Of a stretch of 64,000 bases of DNA, positions 23,101-35,494 are shown one piece after another. Made by a program: the position numbers and the translations under genes. Location: the NCBI RefSeq assembly GCF_030272615.1, contig NC_081414.1, positions 818,534,396 to 818,598,395 of the forward strand. Reading direction: 5' to 3'. This DNA is from Cryptomeria japonica. Its lineage: Eukaryota; Streptophyta; Pinopsida; Cupressales; Cupressaceae. A model generated the notes under the pieces. The model did no database searches, was not told the DNA's origin, and saw only the letters and a list, made by a program, of their open reading frames with translations. The first letter of the stretch is position 1. The number at the start of each line of letters is the position of its first letter.

Positions 23101-25988
23101 TTGATAATAAAAAATGGATTGTACTAAAAGAAAACATAAGTTATTAGAAACATCATTAAATAATGAACTATGCATTATACCACCTACATTTAAAAGCTAA
23201 GTAAATTAAGTTTGATATTCTTTTATAATTTCTGTTATTTCGATGATTTCAACTTGTAACTTGGAAAGGTACGAACATGTAAAATATCGATGCCACTGCA
23301 GTGCTAATTTCCCAAACAAAATGCTCATTCATCAAATAGATATTCTAAACTACCCCAGAAAATCAAATTTTGTTCATTGTACAAAATAAATTCTGTGTTG
23401 TCGTTATTTGGACATAAATAAAATACAATCTGAGGAATATGCCAAGTTATGCAAGATCAACTCAGTGCACCGATAACTTTATTCAGGTCTCATTTTTGTA
23501 CTCGATAACGAATTGAAATTTTAAACGTACATCATTGAAGATGACTTCTTGAATTTTGAATTTGAATTTGGAAAAACGTGGTAATGGTGATCAACATTAA
23601 GGCTTGCGGAATGTTTCTTGGTTAAGATCAAAGCTCGTTTCATAATCAAATATATCTGTCAGTGTATTAGTAATAAAAATGAGCATGCTCTAGAGCTGAA
23701 CAAAAAGCAGTTTGGAACCGTGCAAATGCTTTAGTTTGTTGGCACAATCACAGTTAATTAAGTAGCTTTACACTGAGAAATGTTGGCTGACATTATAACA
23801 ATTTCATATCTTTGGTAGTGGATAGTGCTGTATACTTGATGAAGCGGCTTGACAAAGTGATAAATCTTTAGTAAATTTATAACAATTTACACATCAATGA
23901 CAACAGTTAGCATTGACCAATTATAACCATGTCGGACATGTCTGCCTGGCTATTGCTAGAGACTAATGTGACAAAATTTCTCAAACGTAGGCAAAAAATC
24001 ATTGTTTTTCTCATGAATGCTGTTGGACCCTTAATAAGACCAACAGGTTGAATAATCACTCATAACACATCTATTTGAATAATCAATCATAATATATCTA
24101 GTTTTCGACATTTTTGGGAAGAAGTATCAAGGCAACTTTATTGTGCTCAATTGGAGATCGCAAATAGAACTTCGGAATTACAAAGTGGCCTTGATTGCAG
24201 CTTCATGCCAGATCAACTTCGTTGTACTCAATTGGGGATAGTAACTAATACAAAATTATTTACTAGCCTTCCATTGCTTTTCTTTCCTTGATTTTGTATC
24301 ATGCCAAGATCAACTTCGTTGTGCTTGATTGGGGATTATAAATAATGCAGAATTACATACTAACCTCCAGTTGCTTTTAATTAGGAATTGCATGCTGAAA
24401 GATCTTCAGTATTTAAGCTTTCCAAAATGACACGTATGGCTGCATCTATAAAAATGATCCAAAGCATCAAATATTACAGTGGATGCAGATTTGGGACCCT
24501 GATCAATTTGAAGAGAATATTAAATTATTTTTACCCCATATTTCATCCTGGACTATGTACTATGTAAAAATATATGCCTTTATTTGCTCTAAATTTCATC
24601 CTGACCTATCTAAAAAGTATATTGACATGCCTTTACCACAAATTTTATTACTATCAACAGTAGTTGTAGGCAAGCAATTAACACCATCTGACATTAGAAA
24701 TGCGAAACAAGGTGTAGCTCTTAAGACAACCCATTAGAAGATTTTCTAAATTCAAAACTTTAAGACTCAAAGATGAATTCAGAGATCTAAAAAATGAAGG
24801 CCATATAATTTCGATTGTGATCCTAATCAACTACTTGTTAAACATAGGAAACATATATTCAGTCTCAAATCTCAATTGCAGACCCCATTACCATATTGAA
24901 TATGTCAAGAGTAGCAAGCAAAAAATGGCCCATATGAATAAATCTCCCCATTGTCCATGTATCATTAAGTGCAGGAAGCAGCCAAAAACACAATACTTGT
25001 TCAACATTGCATCAGAGAGCCAGCTGTACATTTCTGTAGAATAATGAGAAACTATGTAACAAAATTAAATAGGAAAAACTAATTACAAGCCTTCGTAAAC
25101 CATGAACAAAAGAAAAATCCAGAGCAAAAATGGCATAAAATATTCACTCTTATCACTGGTATAAAAATGTAAGCATAGGCAACATTATTATATTGTTTGT
25201 GAGAAAATAAGAAACAAAATAGTCGTACATGGATCATTAAAAAAAACAGATGCCATAGATCAAAAATTGGCTTTAAATTAAAAATTAAAATGTGTATCTG
25301 GTTAAAAAGAAAGCTGATAAACCAACCTTAAAATTAGTATAAAGTTTGAACACAAATAATCAAACACAAACCACAATAAAACATATGGATTCCCACCAAC
25401 AAAATGGCCTTTAAAGTACATTTAATTTTTCTTTTTGGCATACAAGAAATGACCAACACCATGACAAACAAGGACCAAACGTATTGTTAAGGGAAGTCAT
25501 AATGACAGGGCAACCTTGATTTACATATATACTCAGTACTTGACAAAAAAAAGGACGAAAATTGCCCCCCTTCCAATGAAAAATACAAATCTCGCTATTT
25601 TTGGCACTGCCTGGAATCTCAAGGCCAAAACATAATCCCTACACAGTATTCTCTATGCATCAATGGCTATAGAAATAATCCTATAGTGTTTAACAACAGA
25701 GCACCTATATTCCCCTTGAACTCCAGACAATAACTAACACTGTATATTAGTTCCTGACCCTTAGATTCCCATTTCAACTACGATAAAAGTGTCATTTAAA
25801 GAAATTGGTATAATATTGACATACCTTGTGAAGTTTGAACTCTGAATATAGTTCAATTATAATACAAAAATATAATACCTAAATTTACTACAATATTGAA
25901 CAGAGAGGGTGCAAGACAAGCTAATGTTAACTTTCAGATGTCTTCAAAACATACCTACATCGGCACATTCCCCTCCATTAGAGTCATC
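23101..25988. other. Region downstream of the RNA-binding gene, no gene recognised
   Basis: AT-rich. Around 24127-24335 three imperfect repeats share ATCAACTTCGTTGT and CAATTGGGGAT-like phrases. The part nearest 25988 should contain the 3' untranslated region of the minus-strand gene, but no unambiguous polyadenylation signal was assigned. Short open frames (24483-24737, 24817-25044 plus) show no domain. Confidence 0.35.
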
Positions 25989-28275
25989 TCATTGCTGTGA
26001 TCTTCTTGGAAATAAGATCTGGCTTTGGTTGTGTTGTTTCTGCAGGCCTGGTGCTGGAGGCTGGCCTGTTTGCTCATTTAGCATCAGCTGGGTGGGTGGC
26101 TGAATTTGATAGGCAGGCAGCTGATCCTGCTGAGTTTGATGAATAGCCTGTGCATTTGGTTGCTGAATTGGACAGGCAGGCTGCTGATCCTGCCAAGTTT
26201 GATGAATAGCTTGTAGACCCAGTTCCTGAATTTGGTAGACAATTGGTTCCAGAGGAGAATTTGATGTAGACTGGTTCAATTGCTGGTTTTCACTGGCATT
26301 GTTTTCTTCCTTTGTTGCTTGAGAATCGTAAACATGGCTGACTACAGTTAGATCTGGTAGATCTGGTACTGCAGCCTGACTGAGTTGCTGGTTTTTATAG
26401 GCATTTTTTCCTTCCTTGATTACTTGAGTATCATAAATATGGTCGGGTGCATTTAGATCCGGTAGATCTGGTGCTGCAGCTTGGCTCAGTTGCTGGGTTT
26501 GATAGAAATTCAGTCCTTGCTGTGCTGCATGAGAACTGCTATCATATTTAATGCCCGCAAGTAATCCATGTTTATAGGTATTCAGTCCTGGCAGAGCTGT
26601 CAACAGTTCCTAAATTAGATCAAACTGGGGGAATGTGATTTCATGCTTATTTTGAGAGTAATGCAGGGTTCCTAGATAGTTAGACAAACAATAGGAATTT
26701 CAGGGAAAATGAAAAAATCAAGATTCTTTTCACTATATCTACAATACTTTATTTACACCTCTTTATCCTGTATTTTTCTCTTTTAATATTTCTTTTACAC
26801 ACCCTATATAAATCCCTTTTTGATTCAAAAAGCAGGAACCACTGTTATAAAGAAATAACAAGCTTATTAGTTGCAGTCTTAATGAATCCTAAATTAAAAT
26901 ACATTCTACGTGAAATACCAACTAGACCTATCCCACTGTAATTGAGCTTGCTAATCCAAACCACTAAGAAAACTCAAAAAATAAGATTCACCATTGAAAA
27001 GAAATAGCAAGTTTATTAATCACAGTCTCGATCAATCCTAACCTATTGTAACATAACTTCTGATCCAAACACCACATGGAATCCTGACCAGACTGATCCT
27101 ATCATAATGGGCTAGGAATTAAAACCTGCAATTGGCTGTGTTTCCAGGTATGCTTGCAATGGAATTGCCTTCTGCAGAGCTTTTGCATGATGATGAGAGC
27201 TAAAGGCTCCTGTAGGTAGATTTGGGAAATCCAATTCCCATTTCACAACTTTTTGATGGTGCTGAGAACTAGAGGCCCCTGTAGCTAGCTTTGGGAAACC
27301 CATGTCCCATTGCAGAGATTTTGCATGAAGCTGAGAGCTAGAGGCTCCTGTGGCTAGATTTGATAAACCCATGTCCAATTCTGAATCATCGAACCATTCG
27401 GGTTGCAAAACCTCAACTGGGTCAGGCCCCATAATTGAACCCTTACCATGAGTAACAGCCTGGCCACTACGGTCCAATGGAATATTCTGGACGTCTTCTT
27501 TTTGCTTCTGCTTCTTTGCAACTCTCGTACAATGCATATAATGTCCGTAAACATTCTTATCAGGTTCCTCTAGGGCCTTCTTGGCTCCTTCAACATTCTT
27601 ATATGTAAAAATAACATGGGCTTTCAATTTTCCAAACTTGCTATCAAACCCTAGCTGCCCTTCTTCTATTTCACCATATAGGGAAAAATGATTTACAAGT
27701 TTCAGGCAAGACATATAAACAGGGACATTACTTACAAGAATCTTTCTTCGCCTGACATTCTTTTGCGACATGGCAACCGCTTCCACTTGTGCTTGTTCTT
27801 GTTCATCAGAAGCCAGCCGGCACAGTGTCCTTCGGCTATCAATTTTCTTGCAAGGGTACTTGAGCGCTCTCTCTGCCCCGTCCAAGTGCTTGTATGTGAC
27901 AAAAGCGCAACCTTCAGATCTCTCAAGGTCATCGTCCATTACGACTGTGCACTCCTCGAGCTCGCCGTATAGAGAAAAAATTGAATATAGGGTTTCTTCC
28001 GTGGTTGTTGAATGCAGCCCATCGATGTAAACTTTTTTATGCGGGAGATTTTTATCAGCCAGTTTTCGTATGTTGTGCAGGAGCTGCGCGTCTTTCATGG
28101 CGGCGTCGCAGAGAATGTCGAAAACCTGGTCTGCGCTGAAGGGTTTTAACAGCTTTTTAACCTCATCTTTTTCTTCTTCTTCAGATTCATCATTGTCAGA
28201 ATTTTCAATTTCATCTTCTCCTGCAATTGCTCCTGTTCGCTCTTCTGCTTTTTTCTTCTTCAACAAGCTTTCCAT
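25989..28275 (-). CDS. UBA2-like protein with two RRM domains (two exons)
   Basis: Predicted product of about 582 residues, joining 28275-27126 to 26587-25989. Residues 1-40 are acidic/lysine-rich. Residues 41-80 (KKLLKPFSADQVFDIL...) match the conserved helical segment before the first RRM in plant UBP1-associated protein 2. RRM1 spans about 81-155 (RNP2 VYIDGL, RNP1 EGCAFVTY) and RRM2 about 178-253 (RNP2 ILVSNVP). Family members are nuclear proteins that bind U-rich mRNA and work with UBP1. The tail departs from Gly-rich UBA2 tails: residues 300-368 are three 23-residue repeats, and exon 2 encodes a Gln-rich tail with two 35-residue repeats. The start is the first Met of the open frame. Identification as a UBA2 relative is firm; the exact orthologue and function are not. 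Confidence 0.85.
26587..27126 (-). other. Inferred intron 26588-27125 of the UBA2-like gene
   Basis: The donor is CCAATTGCAG|GTTTTAATT (exon ends at 27126) and the acceptor is CTCTGCCAG|GACTG (exon resumes at 26587). Splicing here keeps frame (a G plus GA codon gives Gly) and joins ...QPIAG to LNTYKHG..., extending the open frame by about 199 codons. If the intron is retained, translation ends after three further codons (FNS) at 27112. The donor is acceptable but not strong, so other donors are possible; transcript data are lacking. Confidence 0.65.
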
Positions 28276-28620
28276 CTCTACTGTTTTACAGTCTGCTAGT
28301 TTGTTTTCGTGATGACTTGTGGCGCGAATTACAAATAAATGCGATCTGAAATTCCCTGTGATGAAAAATATTGATGGTAGTTGTTAACCACGGAGAAGAA
28401 AGATGAAAGCAAAAATACAATGTTAGAGGATTAGCGTATTAGTGGGGATTATGGAAGGAATAAAGAAAAGTTGAATACTAGTAAAAGTGACATCTTCAAC
28501 CGATTCGAACTTGCCAAATACAACGAAAATTCGATGTAATCGAGCGCCCAACCTTCCTTTCAAATACAGCGAAATTTCGGAGGGTTCGATCGCCTAACCT
28601 CGCTTTCAAATACAATTTTG
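28276..28620 (-). promoter_or_regulatory. Upstream region of the UBA2-like gene with 46-bp repeats
   Basis: The 5' leader and promoter of the minus-strand gene must lie here. Two CpG-containing 46-bp units beginning CAAATACA start at 28515 and 28561, with the first bases of a third at 28607. They share GCGAAATTTCG/ACGAAAATTCG and CGCC-AACCT phrases. No clear TATA box was assigned. The higher CpG content relative to the flanks is consistent with a gene 5' end. Confidence 0.4.
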
Positions 28621-28900
28621 TGTGGATGATTTTAATGAATTTTAGAATATGCTATTAGCATGGCACAACATGTAAGCCATCAAATGATTTAGGGTTAGGA
28701 TTATTCGTAATTTTATATATATATATATATATATATGTTAGTAGCATTCATGACATAAAATATAAAGAGATCAAATGAATTAGGGTTAGGATTAAGGTTA
28801 GGGTTATGATTACGATTATAGTTAGGATTAGGGTAAGGGGTTGAGTTAGAGATAGAATTTTGGTTAGGGGTAGGGTTAGTATTAGAGATAGCTTGTATTT
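28621..28900 (+). repeat. Telomere-like degenerate repeats and short (TA)n
   Basis: Multiple TTAGGGTTAGGATTA-type phrases (28690-28880) resemble plant telomeric TTTAGGG units with many substitutions. A (TA)n tract of about 26 bp lies at 28710-28736. Confidence 0.6.
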
Positions 28901-31152
28901 AAGATTATATTGTATTTACTATTATATCTTTTAAATAGTGTTTGTGGTGTGATTATATATATCATTTTAAAAATTTTAAATTTATTCTATTGAATAACAA
29001 TCTAGACATGACCATTGTCTATTCATATGTTAAAAATTAAATTATTTATTGAGCTTGTATTTACAAGAAACAACATGGGTTATTCAATAATCGATCAACA
29101 CATGATGTTTGGGACAAATACACTTGAATATTTGATAATAATGCTATACAAGGACACAACTATTATGGCTCCAAAAACGTTAGTATTATTGACACCCCTG
29201 AAAAATCACAACCATTGCTTTTGCGATCAATAGTTTGTAATGCACCTGTAATTGCGTGTTTATGCGACTTTTCTTGATACGTTAGTGTGTTTTTGGAGCC
29301 AGAATAGTCTCTGCTGCTTTACAAGCCTAGCACATTGAGTTGTTTGTCTACATTAGAGAACGACACCATTGTTATAAATAGTTGAGCTTCAAGGTTCCAA
29401 TTTAGGGATGTATAAACCTATAACCTTGACATATAGAACCATTCTCACAACATAAAACATGAACAAACAACATTAATGATGCAACAAAACTAAAAATGCT
29501 TATAAATGATATCTTCAATTCATCTTTACAATTACATCTCGTCGCTTGGCTATAGATTGAGGCCTTGAGACCTTACAACAGTCTCATCTAATATAGCTAC
29601 CTAAAATTAATGCTTATATTCCTTCATCTCTTCTAACATTTTAGCTAGGTCATATCCTACTCCCCTCTCTCGAGTGTTGGCTTTCATTCCTACTTCCACA
29701 CTTCTTGTAGAGAATTGTTCACCATATTTTGACCACTCCTCTAATTGAATCATCTTCAACATGTCTTCCTACACAATACCTCCAAATTGCATCCACTCTC
29801 TTCTACCCATGGTTTATATTTTCCTTACAACCATATTGTTATTTTATGGTTTTTCCTACTCTATTCATAGTTCATACTATATATATCTACTTTTTAAACA
29901 TGTTTTTCTTATCATCATCTTCATTAACAACTCTACTGAGCCATTCTTCTTCTTTAGGAGTAAAAACTTCATTTAGGATTAACTCAATATGCACGATCGA
30001 CTCAAAACAAATTTTCTATCAATTCCACTTCACTCCTTTGTTCACCCTTAACTTGTTGCTTCAAGTCTTCATCTTCAATTTAAATGAATCTTTGTTCCCA
30101 ATTTGACCGCTTTTACAACAATTGATTGTTATCATCTACCACTCTTCTTTCTTCTTCATTCTTTCTTTGTTAGGCTTCTATTTCTTTTCAATTGTACTAT
30201 CTATGGAATTTATCTTGTTGAACTTCTATGGTTTCTTCTTCTTCTTTTTAAATATGTTGGAATATCTATTTTCATTACTTCTACCTTCTTATTGACTTAC
30301 AATACTTAAAATGTTTTCTTATGGTCTCTAAAGGATACTAGTTCATTATCCTTTTTACACATCTTATTTAATGAATTTGATCTCTTGGACTTTATTTGTT
30401 TTTCACCTTCTCATGATGCCAACATGATAGGGATTGCATATGGACTTGTTAGTAGGAAAAAAGACTCATTTAATTTACCAACTTAGGTGAGGGAAGAGCC
30501 TAGTCCACCCCCCATTATAAGAGATAAAATCCCCTCAGGTTTCATGCTTACTAGGTCTTGATATATCGAGATGACTTACCAAGGTGATCCATGAGTCAAC
30601 ACAAGGGTACTATAGTGATTGGTAATATTTCTAGTTAATTTCACTTTATTTGTTATCTCCCTATAAAGATAACCACTCATAAAGATAAAGACCTTAAATC
30701 TAACAACATTATTCAACAGTGCTACAAAAATGCATTCAATTAAGCCCATGCTAAAAATAAAATAAGCTTAAAATACTCTTAAACTAGTTGAGGGGAAAGA
30801 AAGAATAAAAGAAAAATAAGGAAAGAGGAGGGAGAAGAGGGGAGGAGGTAGGTTGGTTGAGTAGGCTCGACCAACGAGTACCATCAACTAACATGAGAAA
30901 TCAACACTAAAAGACTAGGAATTTGAATCTATCGATTTTACAAAATGAATGCTCTAAATAATGCATTCCTAGCCACTTGACTACCTTCTACAATTGAATC
31001 ACTTGATGCTCACTACTAACTAACTACCCATTGCTCCAAATTCTACCATTGACCCATCCCCACCTATGACTTTGTCTAGTTGAGGGTTACTTTAAATAAT
31101 CCTAGACCCCCTCTTCTTTAGTTGGAGGGAAAAATAAAATTGAATTTTTTAA
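28901..31152. other. Unassigned, pyrimidine-rich region
   Basis: 29540-30400 is strongly T/C-rich on the plus strand, so plus-strand open frames there (for example 29729-30106) are compositional. The minus strand reads scraps such as LEEWSKYGEQFSTRSVEVGMKA with stops, perhaps an old element gene. Nothing is assignable. Confidence 0.3.
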
Positions 31153-31157
31153 ACATA

Positions 31158-31620
31158 TGTGAGATTTTGCCAAGATCAAGAGGCAATGGAAAGCACAAAT
31201 AAGAGAGAACAAAATAGATGATAGAAATAAACTGTATTCTATCAAGATGAAAAATATGATCAACTGGATCATTAAGCATTACATACAATGAATATAAGCC
31301 TGCTTATATAGGCAAGGCTATATGGATATGTGAGCACACAAACATGACATGTGGCTCAATAAGAAACAAGGGTAGGTAGGAAATAGGTGTGGGTAGGTAG
31401 GAGAAATAATATAATAGTCCACATGAGGTGGATCACCCACTGAATGTGGAGTGTAACGACAAGATCAACACCATAAAAGGTGGAAATTCTCCTACACACA
31501 CTATCCCAATGTGGCACAAACACCCAAGTGTCTCATACCCAAACTACTATGAAATGCATTTCCTAAGTAAACTTAAGTAAGTGTAATAATATCCAAGATG
31601 AATAATTATTTACACCAACA
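31158..31620 (-). mobile_element. Copia solo LTR, 463 bp
   Basis: In plus coordinates it begins TGTGAGATTTTGCC and ends TTTACACCAACA. It is flanked by a perfect 5-bp duplication, ACATA (31153-31157 and 31621-31625). Its ends and overall layout match the LTR pair of the Copia element at 38190-50442 (TGTAAGATTTGGC ... TTACACCAACA), so it is a related family. The orientation is taken from that element, whose coding strand is minus. No internal sequence remains. Confidence 0.85.
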
Positions 31621-32035
31621 ACATATTTAATTCAAATCAAATTAAGTATATTTTTAATTAAAATCTTATTACATTAGTCGAATATCAACATTTCTATATA
31701 TAAGATATGTGACATCATAAAAATTAATATAAGGGCATTTCAAACTTGATAGTTTAGACAATCCAAATATTTCAAAAAAATATTATAACAACAATTACTA
31801 TCTTTTCAAACTTGATAGTTTAGACAATCCAAATATTTCAAAAAAATATTATAACAACAATTACTATCTTTCACAAAACTATCACATAAGTTAATATTTA
31901 GAATATATGTTTTAAATATCGATATATATGAGACACATATTGTCTCATTAGTAAATGATTAAAAGTTTTCAAAAGTACAAATTTATATCAAATTAAAGTT
32001 TGTTTGTTCCCTAAGTCTAATCTAGAAAAGAGAAT

Positions 32036-32460
32036 GACATCATGTTGATTTAACCACCAATTGTGAAGCTTGTTTGGCTTTATTGAACTTCACCATGAAA
32101 GGTGAAGATGTTTATTGCATAGAGGCAACATAAAAATGGAGTAATATAGAATGTGGAGAATCTTGTGCAACTATGTTTTACTTATCACATACACCAAAGT
32201 TTGCATATGAATTGAGAAAATATATGAAAAAGTATCATGGAATTTTTATTTCTAAAAAATTCATAAATTGTTCATATATGTTCTAAGTTCACATGCAAGC
32301 TTTAGTGTATGTGATAAGTAAAACATAGCTGCATAAGATTCTTTATATTTTAGATGGCTCTATTTTTATATTGTCTCTATGTGAGGGTCAAGTTTACCTC
32401 ATTATGAAGTTCAAAGAAACTTAACAAGCTTCACGATTGGTGGCTAAAGCATTGTGATGT
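32036..32460. mobile_element. Foldback element, ~195-bp arms
   Basis: CCACCAAT-GTGAAGCTTGTT at 32053 is mirrored by AACAAGCTTCACGATTGGTGG ending near 32443. The arms continue to pair inwards through TGAACTTCA, ACATAAAAATGGAG, ATGTTTTACTTATCACATACAC and TTTGCATATGAA phrases to a short centre near 32262. The outermost ACATCA/TGATGT match extends the ends. There is no coding capacity. A transcript would form a long near-continuous hairpin. Confidence 0.7.
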
Positions 32461-32469
32461 AATTGTGAT

Positions 32470-33250
32470 GCAAGAGCATCCCCGATTCATAGCAACCTTG
32501 CATCAACCAAAAATATTTTCCTTTTTGTTTGTAGTTTCAACATTTCTTTCTGTGTTTCTTGGATTTGGCTCACCGGATCTAGTGGAGTTGAATTTTGCTT
32601 GAAGACTTGATCATCTTCCTTATTCCCAAACCGTAGAGCATTTGGATCGTTTTCCGACAATTTATCGCTACCAGTTTCCATGACAGTTTCCTGTTACTGG
32701 TTGCTTGGACCTATTGGCATTTGTAATCTACCAGATCCCTTCCATATCTTGCGAAGCCTTGACCATTGATTTTGATGTTCCTTGGCGTGTGGCCTACCTT
32801 TTCTCGTGATCTACTCTTCATCCTTTGGATTTTCCGGAGTAATCTCTTGGCGGAGGCCGACCTTGTTGGTTTTACACGTTAGGTCTTGTTCTTCGGGTTT
32901 TGATCCCTTTTTGGGCCGACCGGATCCTCTTGGATCATATAAATCATTGTAATAGAGAATTAGAATGTAAAAATGAAGAAGTTAGACTGAGTGTAGAAGA
33001 TAGATCTTAAGATTGAAGGTCCCGGTTGTGACCTATTCTGTACTTTTGAGCATGTTTTAGCAGGCTTGTGAGTCGGTTTATGTAACCCGGTTGTTACCGG
33101 TTGGTTGTAATCAATTTTCATGTTATAATTCAATTTGTTCTGTATCGCCTCCATCATGTCTTTGTGTTTCCGTTGTGTTTACTCTTGTTGACCGATCTGG
33201 ACTGATCTCTTTGAGGTCCCTCCTAACCGGTGACTGCTTCAAATTGTGTC
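32470..33250 (+). mobile_element. LTR-like retroelement remnant
   Basis: Higher-GC sequence with many GG-ACCGG/CCGGTT phrases, a CATATAAATC TATA-like box near 32937 and promoter/leader-like layout downstream. It lies between the arms of the long inverted repeat. LTR termini and target duplications were not found, so this remains tentative. Confidence 0.35.
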
Positions 33251-33600
33251 TTCCAAATCAAATCTAAAGAAGAAACATGTTTAATTAATACAAATTTGTG
33301 TTATTTATTTTGAAAATTTTCGATGGTTTAATAATGTGACAGTATGTGTTTCATATTATAAAGATTGATATTTAAAATCGACATTTTAAATATTACCTTA
33401 TGTGATAGTTTTGTGAAATATTTGTAATTGATGTTGTACAATATTTATATTATGAAATATTTGGATTGTTTAAACTATTAAGTTTTAAGCGTCCCTCTAT
33501 AATTTTTATGATGTCATATCTCTTACATAGAATGATTGATATTTGACCAAAGTAATATGATTTTATTTGAGATTATATTTCATTTGGTTTAAATTAAATA

Positions 33601-33917
33601 AGTATATTATAATCTTGGTCCCCTATAGATAGTAGTCAAGTTTATGTTGGAGAGGGAGAGAGAGGGTGGGCAGCAGAGGGGCACATTCAAAGAAATAATA
33701 AACATGTACATTTTTTAAAGAAAATAAAAAAGAAAGTAACCAAAACATATATACATTGGATGCAACCAATAATGTCACATCCTAATATGCATTAAATGCT
33801 AAAAAGTGTTTTCTTACATAGAATTAACACATGTAATCTACAACAATCATATTTCTTGGCTCATAAAACTCAAATTGAAAATAAAGAGACCCTCACTAGA
33901 TTAATTGTGGAGAAGAA
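33601..33917. other. Spacer before giant LTR, no gene seen
   Basis: AT-rich sequence with a short GA-rich stretch (33650-33680). The last five bases, AAGAA, are the left target duplication of the next element. Confidence 0.4.
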
Positions 33918-35494
33918 TGTCACAACCCTCCTTTATCACCTTTGGATTAAAATACAAACTCTATTATATTTCTTTTGGCTAAACTATTGAATGAATATTA
34001 TAAAGGAATAAAAATAATAAATCACACACACACCTGGAAAATATACTTTTTTTTTCTTAATTGTTTATTTAAATTTCCTCACCCAAATAATGGCACATGT
34101 CGTAGGAAGAATAAGAAGCTTCTAGAGGCTTCTCCACCACCTTGCATGTAACTACTCCCACTAAGTCTAATCAATTTGCATGAAGGCCAAATTGGGAGAG
34201 AATCTCTATTTTTCAATTAAAAACATTAGGTAGTGGAATTTGGAGATTTTTCTTATAAAAGATGTACAAGTTTTCAAAAAAAAGGGGTTGGTAATTCCAT
34301 AATGATTTTCTTCAAGTAAATTCTTCTTTTGTAGTCATATTTCATTTTTGAGCTAAGATTTTTGCTTTGGAGGACTTCTTTCAAGTTGAAGGATCAAGGG
34401 AGATTCATAGGGGATTCTACACCATTTTCAAGCATCCAGGTTCTTCCCATTTAATTTTTTATGCATCTCATCTTTGCTGCAAATCAGATTAGATTAATTA
34501 GATCCATTAGTTTCAAATTTTTGATAGAAGTAGATTAATTTGTTAAGAAATTAGAAATCATTTGTTTCAAATTTTGTTGATAAGAATTAGTTTCATTTGT
34601 TCATTTAGATCCATTAGTTTCAATTTTTTTTTAACTTAGATCCATATATTTCAAATTCTTGATAGGAATTTGTTTAAAATCTCTTATTAAGTTTTAGATT
34701 GATTCTTGCTGAAGAACTAAATCAGAACCATCTTTATTTCCTTTCTCTAGAATCATCTCTTTGGTTATTGTTTATCTGAATCTCATCCTTTAAAGAGATT
34801 TCGCTGTGATTATTTCCTCTGTGTCTGGTTTGAGATTTTACTGTGATTATTCTCCCTGTAATATTTAAATCTGTATGATTATTCTTTCTATTTCTGTGAA
34901 TAAATCTCTGTGGGGAAACAACATATAAGTATATCTCTGTAAGTTTTAGATTGAAAATCAGATTAAAAAACACACTTTATGAGCTTGCATTTACCAACAT
35001 ATTTCATCTATCTTCATGGCTAGAAACGAATATTGTATCTGGATTGTCTATCTTTGAGCATAAATCTCTGTGGGGAAATAACATATAAGTTTATCTCTGT
35101 AGATTTTATGAGATTACACTTCCCAGCATAATCATCTATCTTTCATCTTCCTAGATTGTTTATCTGTGTGAATAACTTTCTGGATTATTCACCCTGTGAA
35201 TGAGTCCTTATTGTTTACCTTAGTATTTTTATCCTTTTTATCAAAAATCTACTTTCTGTACCTATTTAAATTAAACTGTAAATTATAATATATATATATA
35301 TAGTTTACCTTAGTATTTTTATCCTTTTTATCAAAAATCTACTTTCTGTACCTATTTAAATTAAACTGTAAATTATAATTTATATATATATATATATAGT
35401 GACTATTCCAATGTTAACATATTAATACTAACGCCACATTATCATTATAGCGTACTGCATTTATGTTTGCACGATTTCCGAAAACGTGATGTAC

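Larger units (their letters stand above)
31640..33600. repeat. Long inverted repeat, arms ~350-380 bp, interrupted
   Basis: Left arm about 31640-32020 and right arm about 33265-33600 are imperfect reverse complements. CAAATATTTC/GAAATATTTG, GTGACATCATAAAAATTA/TAATTTTTATGATGTCAT and ATCACATAAG/CTTATGTGAT phrases are in mirrored order. The left arm also contains a 66-bp tandem duplication (31738-31803, 31804-31869) absent from the right. This fits a foldback or MITE-type element opened by later insertions. Confidence 0.65.

Noticed and set aside
27688..28312. Plus-strand open frames of 80-94 codons over the RRM gene
   Set aside because: Overlap the well-supported RRM coding exon on the opposite strand and have no domain of their own.
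29729..30309. Hydrophobic plus-strand open frames
   Set aside because: Strong T/C bias of the strand explains them; no start context or domain support.
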